From contig NZ_BMUE01000025.1 in assembly GCF_014650035.1 (NCBI RefSeq), positions 1 to 64,000 of the forward strand: a DNA stretch of 64,000 nucleotides, written 5' to 3'. Under the pieces are notes generated by a model. That model saw nothing but the letters and a program-made list of their open reading frames with translations, had not been told where the DNA came from and did not search any database. This DNA comes from Streptomyces lucensis JCM 4490. Lineage in GTDB: Bacteria; Actinomycetota; Actinomycetes; Streptomycetales; Streptomycetaceae. Position 1 is the first letter of the stretch; every line of letters starts with the position of its first letter. Positions 7,620 to 15,847 of this stretch are shown one piece after another. Made by a program: the position numbers and the translations under genes.

Positions 7620-8741
7620 TCACTGGGTGCCGGACGGGGCGGCGGTGCCGCCGAGGTCCATCACCTGCTGGATGTCGCGGCGGCGCAGCTCCATCTCGTG
7701 CCGCGTGAGGGCGTCGACGGCGGCCTTGTCGTCGAGCGCGCGCAGCGCCTCCTCGTCCACCTCCTGGAAGCCGAGGACGCCCATCTTGGCCAGCGCCTCC
7801 TGCACCCGGGGCCCGAACATGCCGATCTCCTTCAGCCCGGGCACGATCCGCATGAAGACCAGACGCCGGAACTCCCGCTTGGCGGGTGAGCGCCGGGACG
7901 CCTTGATCGCCTCCTCGCCGTACCCCAGCGCGTTCCAGATCTCGTCGTCCACGTAACGGTCGCGCAGCGCCCAGCAGCCCTCCACGACGAAGTCCTCGCG
8001 CTCCCTCAGCTCCGCCTCGGACAGCTGCGGGTAGTAGGAGCGCAGCAGCAGCCGCCCGAAGGCCACGTGCCGTGCCTCGTCCCGGGCGACGTACGCGCTG
8101 AACGCCCGCGCCAGCGGGTCCTTCAGCCGCTCGCGGTGCACCCCGAAGGTGGCCAGGCCCATGTTCTCCACCAGGATGTGGGCCGCGAGGACACCGAAGT
8201 CCCAGCGCGGTTCGCGCATCGCCTGCTCGAACATCGCGGAGATCGACGGGGAGAGGCCGTAGCGCAGGCCGATCTTGGTGTGCAGGAAGCGGTTGAAGCC
8301 CTCCACGTGCCGGGCCTCGTCCATCATCTGCGTGGCCGCGTACAGCTTGGAGTCCAGGTCCTCCACGGTGAGCAGGATCTTGCCGACCGCGATCAGCGCG
8401 GCCTGCTCGGAGTGCAGGAACTGCGAGTACAGCCAGCCGCTGCTGTGCCGGCGCACGATGCGCCGCTCGCTCTCCGGCAGCCGGTCCCACAGCTTGGACC
8501 CGGCGATGGAGATGAACTCGTCGGGCAGGCCCAGCGGGTCGTCCGGGTCCACCTCGTGGTCCCAGTCGAGCCGCTCGTCCATGTCCCACTGTCGCTGCTT
8601 GCCCTGCTTGTAGAGCCGGACGAGCTTGTCGTTGCGCTGGTCGTAGTCCCACTGGATGACGGCGTTGCCGTTGACCGGCACGGCCCATTCGCCGGCGAGG
8701 TCCGTCAGCACCTCGGGACGGGTGTAGTCGGTGGTGGTCAT
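7620..8741 (-). CDS. Ferritin-like diiron oxygenase candidate
   Basis: A 373-residue all-helical protein. Six spaced potential metal ligands are visible: Glu112 (HSEQAAL), Glu142 and His145 (DEARHVEGF), Glu192 (LVENMG), Glu222 and His225 (DEARHVAFG). Two DEARH motifs with an interposed Glu are the pattern of ferritin-fold diiron oxidases, the superfamily that includes the AurF amine N-oxygenases and acyl desaturases. Which reaction it performs is not evident: N-oxygenation of an anthranilate amine, hydroxylation or desaturation of an acyl chain are all possible. ATG at 8741 overlaps the stop of the upstream ligase gene by four bases, so it is produced with the carrier-protein machinery. Confidence 0.78.
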   Translation of the reverse strand: MTTTDYTRPEVLTDLAGEWAVPVNGNAVIQWDYDQRNDKLVRLYKQGKQRQWDMDERLDWDHEVDPDDPLGLPDEFISIAGSKLWDRLPESERRIVRRHSSGWLYSQFLHSEQAALIAVGKILLTVEDLDSKLYAATQMMDEARHVEGFNRFLHTKIGLRYGLSPSISAMFEQAMREPRWDFGVLAAHILVENMGLATFGVHRERLKDPLARAFSAYVARDEARHVAFGRLLLRSYYPQLSEAELREREDFVVEGCWALRDRYVDDEIWNALGYGEEAIKASRRSPAKREFRRLVFMRIVPGLKEIGMFGPRVQEALAKMGVLGFQEVDEEALRALDDKAAVDALTRHEMELRRRDIQQVMDLGGTAAPSGTQ

Positions 8742-10255
8742 GCGGTCTGCTCCCTGTCGGCGGTGAGCGTCGTGCGGGCGGTCTCGCGCAGGTCGGTGCG
8801 CAGTGCCTTGCCCGCCGGATTGCGCGGGATGCGCTCCAGGGGCAGGAAGTGGGTGGGGCGCTTGTAGGGGGCGAGTGCGTCGACGCACAGCTGCAGCAGC
8901 TCCGCCTCGTCGAACAGGCCGTCGGCCGCCGGCTGCACGAACGCCACGGGGGTCTGCCCCCACAGCCGGGACGGCAGGGGCACGACGACCACGTCGGCGA
9001 CGTTCGGCGACTGCCGCAGCACGTGCTCGATCTCCGCCGGGTACACGTTCTGCCCGCCGCGCAGGATCAGGTCGTTGCGGCGGTCCACGACCCAGACCAG
9101 GCCGTCGGAGCCGACACATCCCAGGTCGTGCGTGTTGAGCCAGCCGTCGCGCAGCACGGCGGCGGTGGCCTCCGGATTCTTCCAGTAGGCCTGCATCAGG
9201 CCGTCGCCGCTGACCTGTATCTCACCGACGGTGCCCGCCGGCACCTCGCGCCCCTCGCCGTCGGTGACGCGCAGCCCGGCGCCCAGCATCGGCACCCCGA
9301 CGCACACGGCTCCGGGCACCGGCGGTTCGCCCACCGGTGTGCCGGGGCGCAGGGTGAGGACCGGGCCGCCGCCCTCGGTGATGCCGAAGACGGTCTGCAG
9401 CTCGACACCGAGCCGTTCCCGCGCCTCGTCCGCGAGGTCCGCGGGCATCGGGGCGGCGCCGTGCAGCAGCAGCCGCAGCCGGGACAGGTCCGTGCCGGCG
9501 AGGCTCTTCGTCTCCAGCAGCAGGCGCACCATGGACGGCACCAGGAAGGCGTACTCCACCTCCCAGCGCTCCAGCGCGGCCAGGGCGCCCTGCGGGGTGA
9601 ACCGGTCCAGCACGCACACCGTGCCGCCGGCCGCCAGGTGGTCCAGGGCGATGACGACGCTGCCGTGGAACAGCGGCCCGGCGTTGAGGAACGCGGTGCC
9701 CGGCTCCGGGCGTACGTCGGCGAGCCAGGACAGGGCGTTGACCTGCAGCGAACGCTGGTCGACCACGACGCCCTTGGCCCGCCCGGTGGTCGCCGAGGTG
9801 TGCAGGATCAGTACCGGGTCGGCCGTGCCGCCGCCCTGCTCCTCGTCGGACCCGGGTTCCGCGTCGGGCAGTTCGGGCAGCCGGGCGATGTCGGTGACCG
9901 GCAGCCCGGGATACAGGTCGGCCAGCCGCGCCGCGAAGGGCGCCTCCGCGACCGCGGCCGACGGCTCCACGGACTCCGTGATCGCCCCGATCTCCGGGTC
10001 GGTCAGGGCCGGGTTGACGGGCACCGCGACCAGGCCCGCGGCGGCGCAGGCGAGGTAGGTCTCCAGCACCTCGACCCGGTTGCCGCTGAGCACCAGGACC
10101 CGGCTGCCGGGCAGCGTGTCGTGGCGCAGCCGGCAGGCCAGGGCCCTCACCTCACGGTGCAGCGTGCGCCAGCTGACGTCGCGCCGGCCGTCACGCAGGG
10201 CGATCGCGTCGGGGTCCCGGTCGAGACCGCGGCGCACCACATGGTTGAGCCACAT
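8738..10255 (-). CDS. AMP-forming acyl/aryl ligase (ligase 1)
   Basis: A 505-residue adenylate-forming enzyme of the acyl-CoA synthetase type. Seen in order: the P-loop LHTSATTGRAKGV near residue 151, the FGITEGGG motif, the WLNTHDLG motif, RRNDLILRGGQNVYPAEIE, and the C-terminal catalytic lysine in PRNPAGKALR. All core motifs are canonical. It should activate a carboxylic acid and transfer it to CoA or, given the carrier gene one base downstream of its start (upstream in the operon), to acyl carrier protein. Anthranilate is the obvious candidate because the operon also makes it, but the substrate pocket cannot be read reliably by eye. It is one of three ligases in the operon. Confidence 0.88.
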   Translation of the reverse strand: MWLNHVVRRGLDRDPDAIALRDGRRDVSWRTLHREVRALACRLRHDTLPGSRVLVLSGNRVEVLETYLACAAAGLVAVPVNPALTDPEIGAITESVEPSAAVAEAPFAARLADLYPGLPVTDIARLPELPDAEPGSDEEQGGGTADPVLILHTSATTGRAKGVVVDQRSLQVNALSWLADVRPEPGTAFLNAGPLFHGSVVIALDHLAAGGTVCVLDRFTPQGALAALERWEVEYAFLVPSMVRLLLETKSLAGTDLSRLRLLLHGAAPMPADLADEARERLGVELQTVFGITEGGGPVLTLRPGTPVGEPPVPGAVCVGVPMLGAGLRVTDGEGREVPAGTVGEIQVSGDGLMQAYWKNPEATAAVLRDGWLNTHDLGCVGSDGLVWVVDRRNDLILRGGQNVYPAEIEHVLRQSPNVADVVVVPLPSRLWGQTPVAFVQPAADGLFDEAELLQLCVDALAPYKRPTHFLPLERIPRNPAGKALRTDLRETARTTLTADREQTA

Positions 10256-10256
10256 G

Positions 10257-10505
10257 TCAGTTCCCCTCCGCCCCGATCAGCACGGCCACGGCGCGCACCG
10301 AGGTGAGCCCGAGCAGTTCCTCGTCCCTGAGCGGCCGGCCCAGCTCCTCCTCCAGGCTCAGCGCGATCCGGATCAGTTCGCCCGAGCCGATGCCCGCCCG
10401 CGCGAAGTCGTCCTCGTCACCGAGGCGGTCCAGCAGGGCGGGGTGGTCGAGGCTGCCCTTGATCAGGCTGCGTACGGCGTCCGGGGCGCCTGCGACGGCG
10501 GTCAT
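10257..10505 (-). CDS. Free-standing acyl carrier protein (ACP 1)
   Basis: An 82-residue acidic carrier protein. The phosphopantetheine site is Ser41 in AGIGSGELIRIAL, followed by the typical second helix LEEELGRPLRDEELLG. The motif is GSG instead of the common DSL, a variant seen in discrete carriers. ATG at 10505 overlaps the stop of the transglutaminase-like gene (four-base overlap), and its stop is one base before ligase 1. It is therefore co-translated with a condensing-type enzyme and a ligase. Its acyl group is unknown; anthranilate or the product intermediate are possible cargos. Confidence 0.85.
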   Translation of the reverse strand: MTAVAGAPDAVRSLIKGSLDHPALLDRLGDEDDFARAGIGSGELIRIALSLEEELGRPLRDEELLGLTSVRAVAVLIGAEGN

Positions 10506-11521
10506 GCGGTCCTCCTCGGGCGGGCACCGACGCCGACCATCGCCCAGTAGGGCGCGGGGTCGCCGTCGAAGTACACGAGCGGTTCGGCGCTGTCCGTGCG
10601 GCACGGCAGCAGCCGGTTGAAGCGGCTGCCGAAGCAGGCGGCGGCGAACTCGGGCGACTCGGCGACCCCGCGCTCGTCGCCCACGGTCGCCACGAACGCG
10701 AACACCGGGTCCAGCGACTTGTGCACGCCGTCCTCGACGACGTCGCACCAGGCGTGGTCGCTGCCGAAGAGGCCGAGCAGGTAGCCGCGCCGTGCGGTCG
10801 CCTCCAGACCGGCCGCGCGCAGCCGGTCGGTGAGCAGCCGCGACGCCACCACGCAGTCGGCGACGCCGAGGTCCCAGGCGCGGTGGTGGTCGGCGCGCAG
10901 CGGTTCGGGCACCGTCTGGTAGACGACCCGGCGGGAGGCGAGCCCGTCCACCACCTCGGCCCACGCCTCGTGGATGCGCGGGTCGCGCACCGTCTGCTCG
11001 GCGCCGGTCAGCCGGATGGCCGCCTGGTAGCCGTTGGTGCGCAGCGGCTCCTCGAACGGGCCGCCGTCGAGCAGCTCGACGCCCGGCGCCGACAGGTCGG
11101 GAACCCGGACGGTCACCTCCAGCCGGTCCGCTCCGGCGGCGGGAGCCTCCGCACCCTCGCCGCCGGCGGTCCGGGACGGATGCACGCCGATCTCCCAGTC
11201 CCGGGGCTCGAACCAGCTGGCCCGGGACGAGGCCGCGAAGCGCATCAGGAAGCGCAGGCCCAGCTCGGGCACGGTCTGGCCGGTGCCGCAGAACATGCCG
11301 ACGTTCATCAGGTCGTCGTAGTCGAACAACGGCCCGCGCTCGGCGTCCACCACGTGCGGCAGCCCCTCGTCGGCGAGCCGGGCCACCTGCTCCGGCGCGG
11401 CGCGCAGGGCGCGGGCCGCGGTCGCGGTGTCGGTGTCGTAGCGGGCGACGTCCGCCGGCGCGACGCGGAACCGGTCGAGCGCGCCGAGCAGCGCGTGCGC
11501 CGCCGCGGTCTCCACGGTCAT
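10502..11521 (-). CDS. Transglutaminase-fold protein, possible amide synthase between carrier-bound groups
   Basis: A 339-residue protein whose last half carries a transglutaminase-like core. A complete catalytic triad is visible: Cys223 in VADCVVASRLL, His256 in SDHAWCDVV and Asp271 in KSLDPVF, with the usual intervening LRAAGLEATARRG strand. The N-terminal 200 residues match no domain I know. Such folds are used not only as proteases but as amide synthases on thioesters, AdmF in andrimid biosynthesis being the clear precedent. The gene overlaps an acyl carrier protein gene by four bases on each side, which is strong context for acting on two carrier-bound substrates. Protease or arylamine-acyltransferase-like activity remain alternatives. 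Confidence 0.75.
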   Translation of the reverse strand: MTVETAAAHALLGALDRFRVAPADVARYDTDTATAARALRAAPEQVARLADEGLPHVVDAERGPLFDYDDLMNVGMFCGTGQTVPELGLRFLMRFAASSRASWFEPRDWEIGVHPSRTAGGEGAEAPAAGADRLEVTVRVPDLSAPGVELLDGGPFEEPLRTNGYQAAIRLTGAEQTVRDPRIHEAWAEVVDGLASRRVVYQTVPEPLRADHHRAWDLGVADCVVASRLLTDRLRAAGLEATARRGYLLGLFGSDHAWCDVVEDGVHKSLDPVFAFVATVGDERGVAESPEFAAACFGSRFNRLLPCRTDSAEPLVYFDGDPAPYWAMVGVGARPRRTA

Positions 11522-11775
11522 ATGGCGCTGCCCTCCCGTGCCAGCTCGGCCACGAAGTCGGCGAGTTCCCGTACGGTCGCGGACTCGAAGAGGAAGTCGT
11601 CGGGGATGACGACGTCGCACTCGTCCTCGATCTCGGTGATGGCGCGCAGCGCCTTGACGGACTCGATGCCCGGCACGGCCGACAGCGGCTTGTCCGGGTC
11701 GACGGTCGGCTCGGCGACGCCCGCCTGCGTGGCCAGGGCCCGTACGACGATGTCCAGAGTCGCGGTGACGCTCAC
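11518..11775 (-). CDS. Free-standing acyl carrier protein (ACP 2)
   Basis: An 85-residue carrier protein with the phosphopantetheine site at Ser39 in VPGIESVKALRAI, then ITEIEDECDVVIPDD and FLFESATVRELADFV, the normal helix pattern of a discrete carrier. GTG at 11775 overlaps the stop of the FAAL-like gene and its own stop overlaps the transglutaminase-like gene. The partnership with a FAAL-like ligase immediately upstream suggests that this carrier receives a fatty acyl group by the acyl-adenylate route, independent of CoA. Confidence 0.87.
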   Translation of the reverse strand: MSVTATLDIVVRALATQAGVAEPTVDPDKPLSAVPGIESVKALRAITEIEDECDVVIPDDFLFESATVRELADFVAELAREGSAI

Positions 11776-13445
11776 GAGTGCTGTCCTTCCGGTGCGGTGA
11801 TCGGTGCGGTCTTGTGCTGCCGGTACAGGTCGGCCGCGCCGGAGCGCTTGACCTTCCCGGAACTGGTGAACGGCAGGGTCTGCGGGGAGACCGCGAGAGT
11901 CTCCACCGCGGTCAGGCCGAGGTGTTCGGCCAGGCGGGTGCGGATGGCCTCGCCGACGGCGCGCGCGGTGTCGCCGGCGAGCTTCGTCTCCCAGATCACG
12001 ACCATCCGCTCCTCGCCGTCGTCGTCCCAGGCGAAGGCGGCGCAGTGCCGGCGGTCGACGCCGGGCGTGGACTTGACGACCTCCTCGACGTCCTCGGCGT
12101 AGTAGTTCTGGCCGCGCACGACGGCCATCGCCTTGAGCCGGCCCATGACGTACAGCTCGCCGTCGCGCAGGAACCCGATGTCACCGGTGCGCAGACGCCC
12201 GTCCGGGGTGAACGGCTGCTCGGCGGCGGGCAGTCCCAGATAGCCGCCGGTCACGGGCCTGCCGCCGATCTGCACCTCGCCCACGACGCCCTCCGGCAGC
12301 GGGTTGCCCGCGGCGTCGCCGATGCGCACCTCGACGCCCTCGACGGGTGTGCCGCAGGAGACCACGGTCCGGGTGGCCGGCCCCGCCTGGGCGGCCTCCT
12401 GGACCCGCTCGCCGACAGACAGGCTGGACCGCTCCACGTCGAGGCTGCGGTACGCCGACCCCGGCGCGCCGGTGCTGACGATCAGCGTGGCCTCGGCCAG
12501 CCCGTAGTTGGGCTGGACGACCTGGGGGCGCAGCCCGTGGGGGGCGAAGGTCCGCTGGAACGCCTCGAGACTGGAGCGGCGCACCGGCTCCGAACCGTTG
12601 CCGCCGTAGCGCCAGGCCGACAGGTCGAGGCCGTCGGGGACGCCCTTGGCGGCCGCGGCGACGAGGTAGTCGTAGAAGAAGTTCGGGGCCGGCTGGATGG
12701 TGGAGCGCGACTCGGCGAACTCGGCGAGCCACTTCAGCGGGCGGCGCACGAAGTCGCCGGGCTGCCACAGGGTGACGGCCGAGCCCATGCGCAGCGCGGC
12801 GAGCAGCGTGAACAGGCCCATGTCGTGGAAGAGCGGAAGCCACTCGCCGAGGCGGTCCTCGGGCGTCCACCCGGTGCCGGACTCGATGGCGTCGAGCCCG
12901 GCCGAGACGTTGTCGTGGCTGACCACGACGCCCTTGGGCGCCGAGGTGCTGCCGGAGGTGTACTGGATGATCGCGGTGGCCGCGCCGCCGCCCCGCGGCT
13001 CGGGCACCGCGGTCCGGGCGGTGGGCGGTTCGGCGATGTCGACGAAGGGCACGTCCGGTACGGCCTCGGCGACCCGCGAGACGATACGCCCGCCGAGACT
13101 GCCGTCGACGAGCATCGCGTCCAGCGAGGCGTCCTCGGCGATGCGCCGGACGTGCGCGGCGTAGGCGTCGGCGCCGCCGAAGGCCACCGGCAGCGCGAGC
13201 GGCACGGCCGCGGCGTCCAGGCGCAGCGCGGCGAGCAGCCCGCGCACCCACGGTTCGCCGTTGGCCATCAGCAGGCCGATCCGGCGCGGCGCGCGGCCCT
13301 CGCACGCGGCCAGCACGGCGCCGGCTGTGCGCTCGGCACGGTCGAACAGGGCGGCGCCGCCGACGGGCTCCTCCGAGCGCGAAGGGGTGTGCAGCAGGGT
13401 CTCGTCGCGCAGACCGCGGGCGAGTTCGTACCACAGGTGGGTCAT
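11772..13445 (-). CDS. Fatty acyl-AMP ligase-like enzyme (FAAL, ligase 2)
   Basis: A 557-residue adenylating enzyme closest to the FAAL/FadD32 group. Seen: QYTSGSTSAPKGV near residue 165, WLPLFHDMGL, GGNGSEPVRRSSLEAF, and PNYGLAEATLIVS, which are the hallmark FAAL segments, plus VVRGQNYYAEDVEEVV and the C-terminal lysine in PFTSSGKVKR. FAALs activate fatty acids and hand them directly to a carrier protein. The four-base overlap with ACP 2 fits that role. ATG at 13445 lies three bases after the stop of ligase 3. Chain length and saturation of the acyl group cannot be read from the sequence. Confidence 0.88.
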   Translation of the reverse strand: MTHLWYELARGLRDETLLHTPSRSEEPVGGAALFDRAERTAGAVLAACEGRAPRRIGLLMANGEPWVRGLLAALRLDAAAVPLALPVAFGGADAYAAHVRRIAEDASLDAMLVDGSLGGRIVSRVAEAVPDVPFVDIAEPPTARTAVPEPRGGGAATAIIQYTSGSTSAPKGVVVSHDNVSAGLDAIESGTGWTPEDRLGEWLPLFHDMGLFTLLAALRMGSAVTLWQPGDFVRRPLKWLAEFAESRSTIQPAPNFFYDYLVAAAAKGVPDGLDLSAWRYGGNGSEPVRRSSLEAFQRTFAPHGLRPQVVQPNYGLAEATLIVSTGAPGSAYRSLDVERSSLSVGERVQEAAQAGPATRTVVSCGTPVEGVEVRIGDAAGNPLPEGVVGEVQIGGRPVTGGYLGLPAAEQPFTPDGRLRTGDIGFLRDGELYVMGRLKAMAVVRGQNYYAEDVEEVVKSTPGVDRRHCAAFAWDDDGEERMVVIWETKLAGDTARAVGEAIRTRLAEHLGLTAVETLAVSPQTLPFTSSGKVKRSGAADLYRQHKTAPITAPEGQHS

Positions 13446-13448
13446 GTC

Positions 13449-15047
13449 TCACGCCTCCTTGCGGGCGGTGGCGGTGCGCTGGATGCGGCCCGAGAGCTTG
13501 CGGCGCAGCACGGAGCGGCGGACCTTGTAGGAGCCGGTGAGCGGCATGGCCTCCCAGTCCCAGAAGCGCACCTCCAGGCCGGGCAGCCCGGCCTCGGCGG
13601 CCACGGCCCGGAACCGCTCGGGGTCGGGACGGGTGCCGGGCCGCGGGCAGGCCACGGCGAACACCGAGTCGTCGTCCTCGTCCTTGACCAGGACCAGTTC
13701 GACCAGCTCGGGCAGCGCTTCGAGCAGGTGGTCCTCCTTCTCCAGGAGGCTGTCGACGCCGTCGACGTGCTCCACGATGCGGTCGAGCAGCTCCAGCGAG
13801 CCGTCGTCCAGCAGGCGCCCGATGTCGCCCATCGGCCACCAGGCGTCCTGGGGCGGCATGGGGGCGCCGCCGATGTAGCCGCGCATACGGCCGGCGGACC
13901 GGGTCTCGATGAAGCCGGGCGTGTTCGCGGGCTGCTCGACGCCCTTCTCGTCCACGATCCGGATCTCCATGCCGCCGCCGCTGTGCCCGACGTTGCGCGG
14001 CGAGTAGTCCGCGGACTGCTCGCGGGTGACGATGCGCAGGCAGATCGGCCCCGACTCGGTCTGGCCGTACGCCTCGAAGTAGTGGGCGCGCGGGTGCTCC
14101 GAGGCGTTCAGCAGCTTGCGCACGGTCCGCGGGTGCATCGCGTCGAACGTGGAGATGAACCGCTCGACGTGCTGCAGCGGGCGGTCCGGGTCGTCCGCCA
14201 GGGTCTCCCACTGGATGTAGACGTTCGGGTGCGTCTCCAGCGAGGTCGGACGGTGCTCCAGCATCAGCCGCTTGACGTTGGCCGGGTCCGGGTCGGCGAT
14301 CGCCAGCGCGGGCATCGCGGTCTCCAGCGAGGCGAGCGTGCCGGCACAGGTGCGGGCGTGCACGAACGACAGGTGCTTGGCGTTGAGGTCCTGCGGGGAG
14401 TACTGGTCCCGGAAGATCTGGATCATCGGGGCGACCATGCCGAACAGCGAGCGCGTCGAGTGCGCGGCCATCTTCGGAACGCCGGTGGTGCCGGACGAGT
14501 GGGTGATCACGAACCACTCGTCCTCGTCGCGCGGGGCGGCGGTGTGCGCGACGCGCTCCTGCAGCGGGACGACCCAGTCCTCGTCCGTCTCCTCCAGGCA
14601 CAGCACGTTGCGGGTGAGCAGCCGCAGCGCGTGCCGGTGTTCGGCGAGCCGGGACAGACCGAGGGAGTCCACCAGGAGGAAGGGGCGGTCCAGCCGCGCG
14701 AAGCACTCCAGCAGTTCGCCGGTCTCCATGGCGGAGGACAGCAGGGCGGGCAGCGCGCCGATCTTGCCGAGGGCGCACATCACGCCCTCGACCTCGATGT
14801 GATTGCGCTGCACCACGGCGACGACGTCCCCGTGGCGGATCCCCCCGGCCCACAGCCGGTCGGCGTAGTCGTCGATGGCCTGCGCGAACTCGGCGAAGGT
14901 GCGGACCGGTCCGTCGTAGGTGCGCCACGGCGTGTCGGAGAGGAAGGGCGTGTCGGGGTACTTCTCGGCAGCGACGGTCGGAAGGATCCCGAGCGCGGCC
15001 GTCGGCTCGGGTACGACGTCGAGCTTGAGTGCTGATATGTCGGGCAT
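13449..15047 (-). CDS. Divergent AMP-binding ligase (ligase 3)
   Basis: A 532-residue adenylate-forming enzyme and the first gene of the leftward operon; ATG at 15047 follows GAGGGAACCACC. The N-terminal core is clear: THSSGTTGVPKMA near residue 186 and EAYGQTESGP. The C-terminal part departs from the norm: the hinge region reads LLDRIVEHVDGVDSLLEKED instead of the usual G-R-x-x-D-x-I-K pattern, and the end has MPLTGSYKVRR, where a lysine remains but without the usual Gly-Lys. It may adenylate an unusual acid, use a different acceptor, or only make an adenylate. A role in activating a third building block, such as the second nitrogen or carboxyl partner, is a guess. Confidence 0.8.
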   Translation of the reverse strand: MPDISALKLDVVPEPTAALGILPTVAAEKYPDTPFLSDTPWRTYDGPVRTFAEFAQAIDDYADRLWAGGIRHGDVVAVVQRNHIEVEGVMCALGKIGALPALLSSAMETGELLECFARLDRPFLLVDSLGLSRLAEHRHALRLLTRNVLCLEETDEDWVVPLQERVAHTAAPRDEDEWFVITHSSGTTGVPKMAAHSTRSLFGMVAPMIQIFRDQYSPQDLNAKHLSFVHARTCAGTLASLETAMPALAIADPDPANVKRLMLEHRPTSLETHPNVYIQWETLADDPDRPLQHVERFISTFDAMHPRTVRKLLNASEHPRAHYFEAYGQTESGPICLRIVTREQSADYSPRNVGHSGGGMEIRIVDEKGVEQPANTPGFIETRSAGRMRGYIGGAPMPPQDAWWPMGDIGRLLDDGSLELLDRIVEHVDGVDSLLEKEDHLLEALPELVELVLVKDEDDDSVFAVACPRPGTRPDPERFRAVAAEAGLPGLEVRFWDWEAMPLTGSYKVRRSVLRRKLSGRIQRTATARKEA

Positions 15048-15173
15048 GGTGGTTCCCTCTGCTCGGCCTGGCGATGACGTGTGGGCAGCGCTGACGCGCC
15101 CAGGAACGGGCTGCTGTGCGTGGGGGACGGCCGGTGCTCGCTCACCGTGTGCGGGGAGCGTCCGACACCAGAC

Positions 15174-15201
15174 AAGAGGCGGCGTCCGGCCGATGCACTC
15201 C
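15174..15201 (-). promoter_or_regulatory. Shared promoter-like element, copy 1
   Basis: Read on the minus strand this is GGAGTGCATCGGC, five variable bases, then GCCGCCTCTT. The same two blocks with the same five-base spacer recur at 18207-18234 on the plus strand; 24 of 28 positions are identical. A GG..AAA...CGG pattern also lies 21 bases before the first block in both copies. It lies about 127-154 bases upstream of the first ligase gene. The likely readers are the two ECF sigma factors encoded nearby or a cluster activator; that link is inference. Confidence 0.55.
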
Positions 15202-15265
15202 ACCGGGATCCGGACTTTTTCCGGAGTGGCGCCTTCCACCGTGCGGCCGTGTGCCGGTCGTGCGT

Positions 15266-15306
15266 GGTGCCGCCCCGCCCGTGCCGGGCACGGGTGGGGC
15301 GGCACC
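15266..15306 (-). terminator. GC-rich hairpin terminator after the SRPBCC/sigma operon
   Basis: GTGCCGCCCCGCCCGTGCC at 15267-15285 pairs with 15287-15305 with a single G-T mismatch, and one further base pair closes at each end. It begins 53 bases beyond the stop of the SRPBCC gene on the minus strand. A stem this long without a U tract is a normal Streptomyces terminator and would insulate the sigma-factor operon from the ligase operon downstream. Confidence 0.7.
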
Positions 15307-15358
15307 TGGCACGGTCCCGGGCGGCGGGGGCTCCGTCGGCACGGTCCCGTGCGGCGGC

Positions 15359-15847
15359 TCAGGCCGGCCGGCCCCCGGCGCGGATCACGGCGCGGCGGGC
15401 GGCCCGGTCCACCATCAGCAGGCCCCGGGCGCGCCCGAGGGGGCGCAGCGCCCGCTGCAGGGGGGCCGACCACGGCTGACGCAGCCCGCCCAGCACCGCG
15501 AACCGGGTCCCCGAACCCTCGGGCACGGCGGCCATGCCGCCGACCACGCAGCTGCTCTGCATCAGGCACCAGCCGGGGCGCAGCTGCACATCGAAGCGTG
15601 CGCTGTGGCCGAGCAGACCGTAGGCCCAGCCCAGTTGCCGGTCCCCGCCGAGCGGCCGGCAGCGGAACTCCCGCAGCGTCGGCACCAGATGCGGAAGTTC
15701 GCCCTCGAGGTCGCTCGCCACCGCCCACAGGTCGGTCATCGGCAGATCCACGTGGGCGTCCGCGTACATGACGGCGTTCAGCCCGGCGGCCATGACGCGC
15801 AGCCGGCGCACCGGGTCCAGTTCGGCCGTCGGCCAGTTGAGGTTCAT
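15359..15847 (-). CDS. SRPBCC (START/polyketide-cyclase-like) protein, copy 1
   Basis: A 162-residue protein with the helix-grip layout of SRPBCC ligand-binding proteins: an N-terminal strand with DAHVDLPMTDLWAVASDLEGE, then FDVQLRPGWCLMQS and a long C-terminal helix. ATG at 15847 overlaps the sigma-factor stop by four bases, so the two are made together. The protein is a clear paralogue of the product of 17630-18136; shared blocks include ELDxVRRL, SDLExELP and RPGWCLMQ. It might bind a pathway intermediate or lipid, or modulate its sigma factor; neither can be decided from sequence. Confidence 0.7.
   Translation of the reverse strand: MNLNWPTAELDPVRRLRVMAAGLNAVMYADAHVDLPMTDLWAVASDLEGELPHLVPTLREFRCRPLGGDRQLGWAYGLLGHSARFDVQLRPGWCLMQSSCVVGGMAAVPEGSGTRFAVLGGLRQPWSAPLQRALRPLGRARGLLMVDRAARRAVIRAGGRPA

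Larger units (their letters stand above)
15048..15358. promoter_or_regulatory. Intergenic region upstream of the leftward biosynthetic operon
   Basis: A 311-bp gap between the first gene of the operon and the end of the SRPBCC gene, all transcribed leftward. It holds the terminator at 15266-15306, two imperfect copies of an 18-bp direct repeat beginning GGCACGGTCCCG (about 15310 and 15338), an imperfect palindrome CCGGACTTTTTCCGG at 15210-15224, and the promoter-like element at 15174-15201. The predicted leader before ATG 15047 is then over 120 nt long. No small gene is evident. Confidence 0.5.

Noticed and set aside
12181..14928. A 915-residue minus-strand frame in another register across the FAAL and third ligase genes
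   Set aside because: Arginine-rich nonsense register; the neighbouring frame has all adenylation motifs.
11778..15035. A 1085-residue open frame on the plus strand, opposite the ligases and ACPs
   Set aside because: High-GC DNA leaves long open antisense frames. The predicted protein is low-complexity Gly/Arg/Val/Leu without motifs, whereas the minus strand encodes complete enzyme families.
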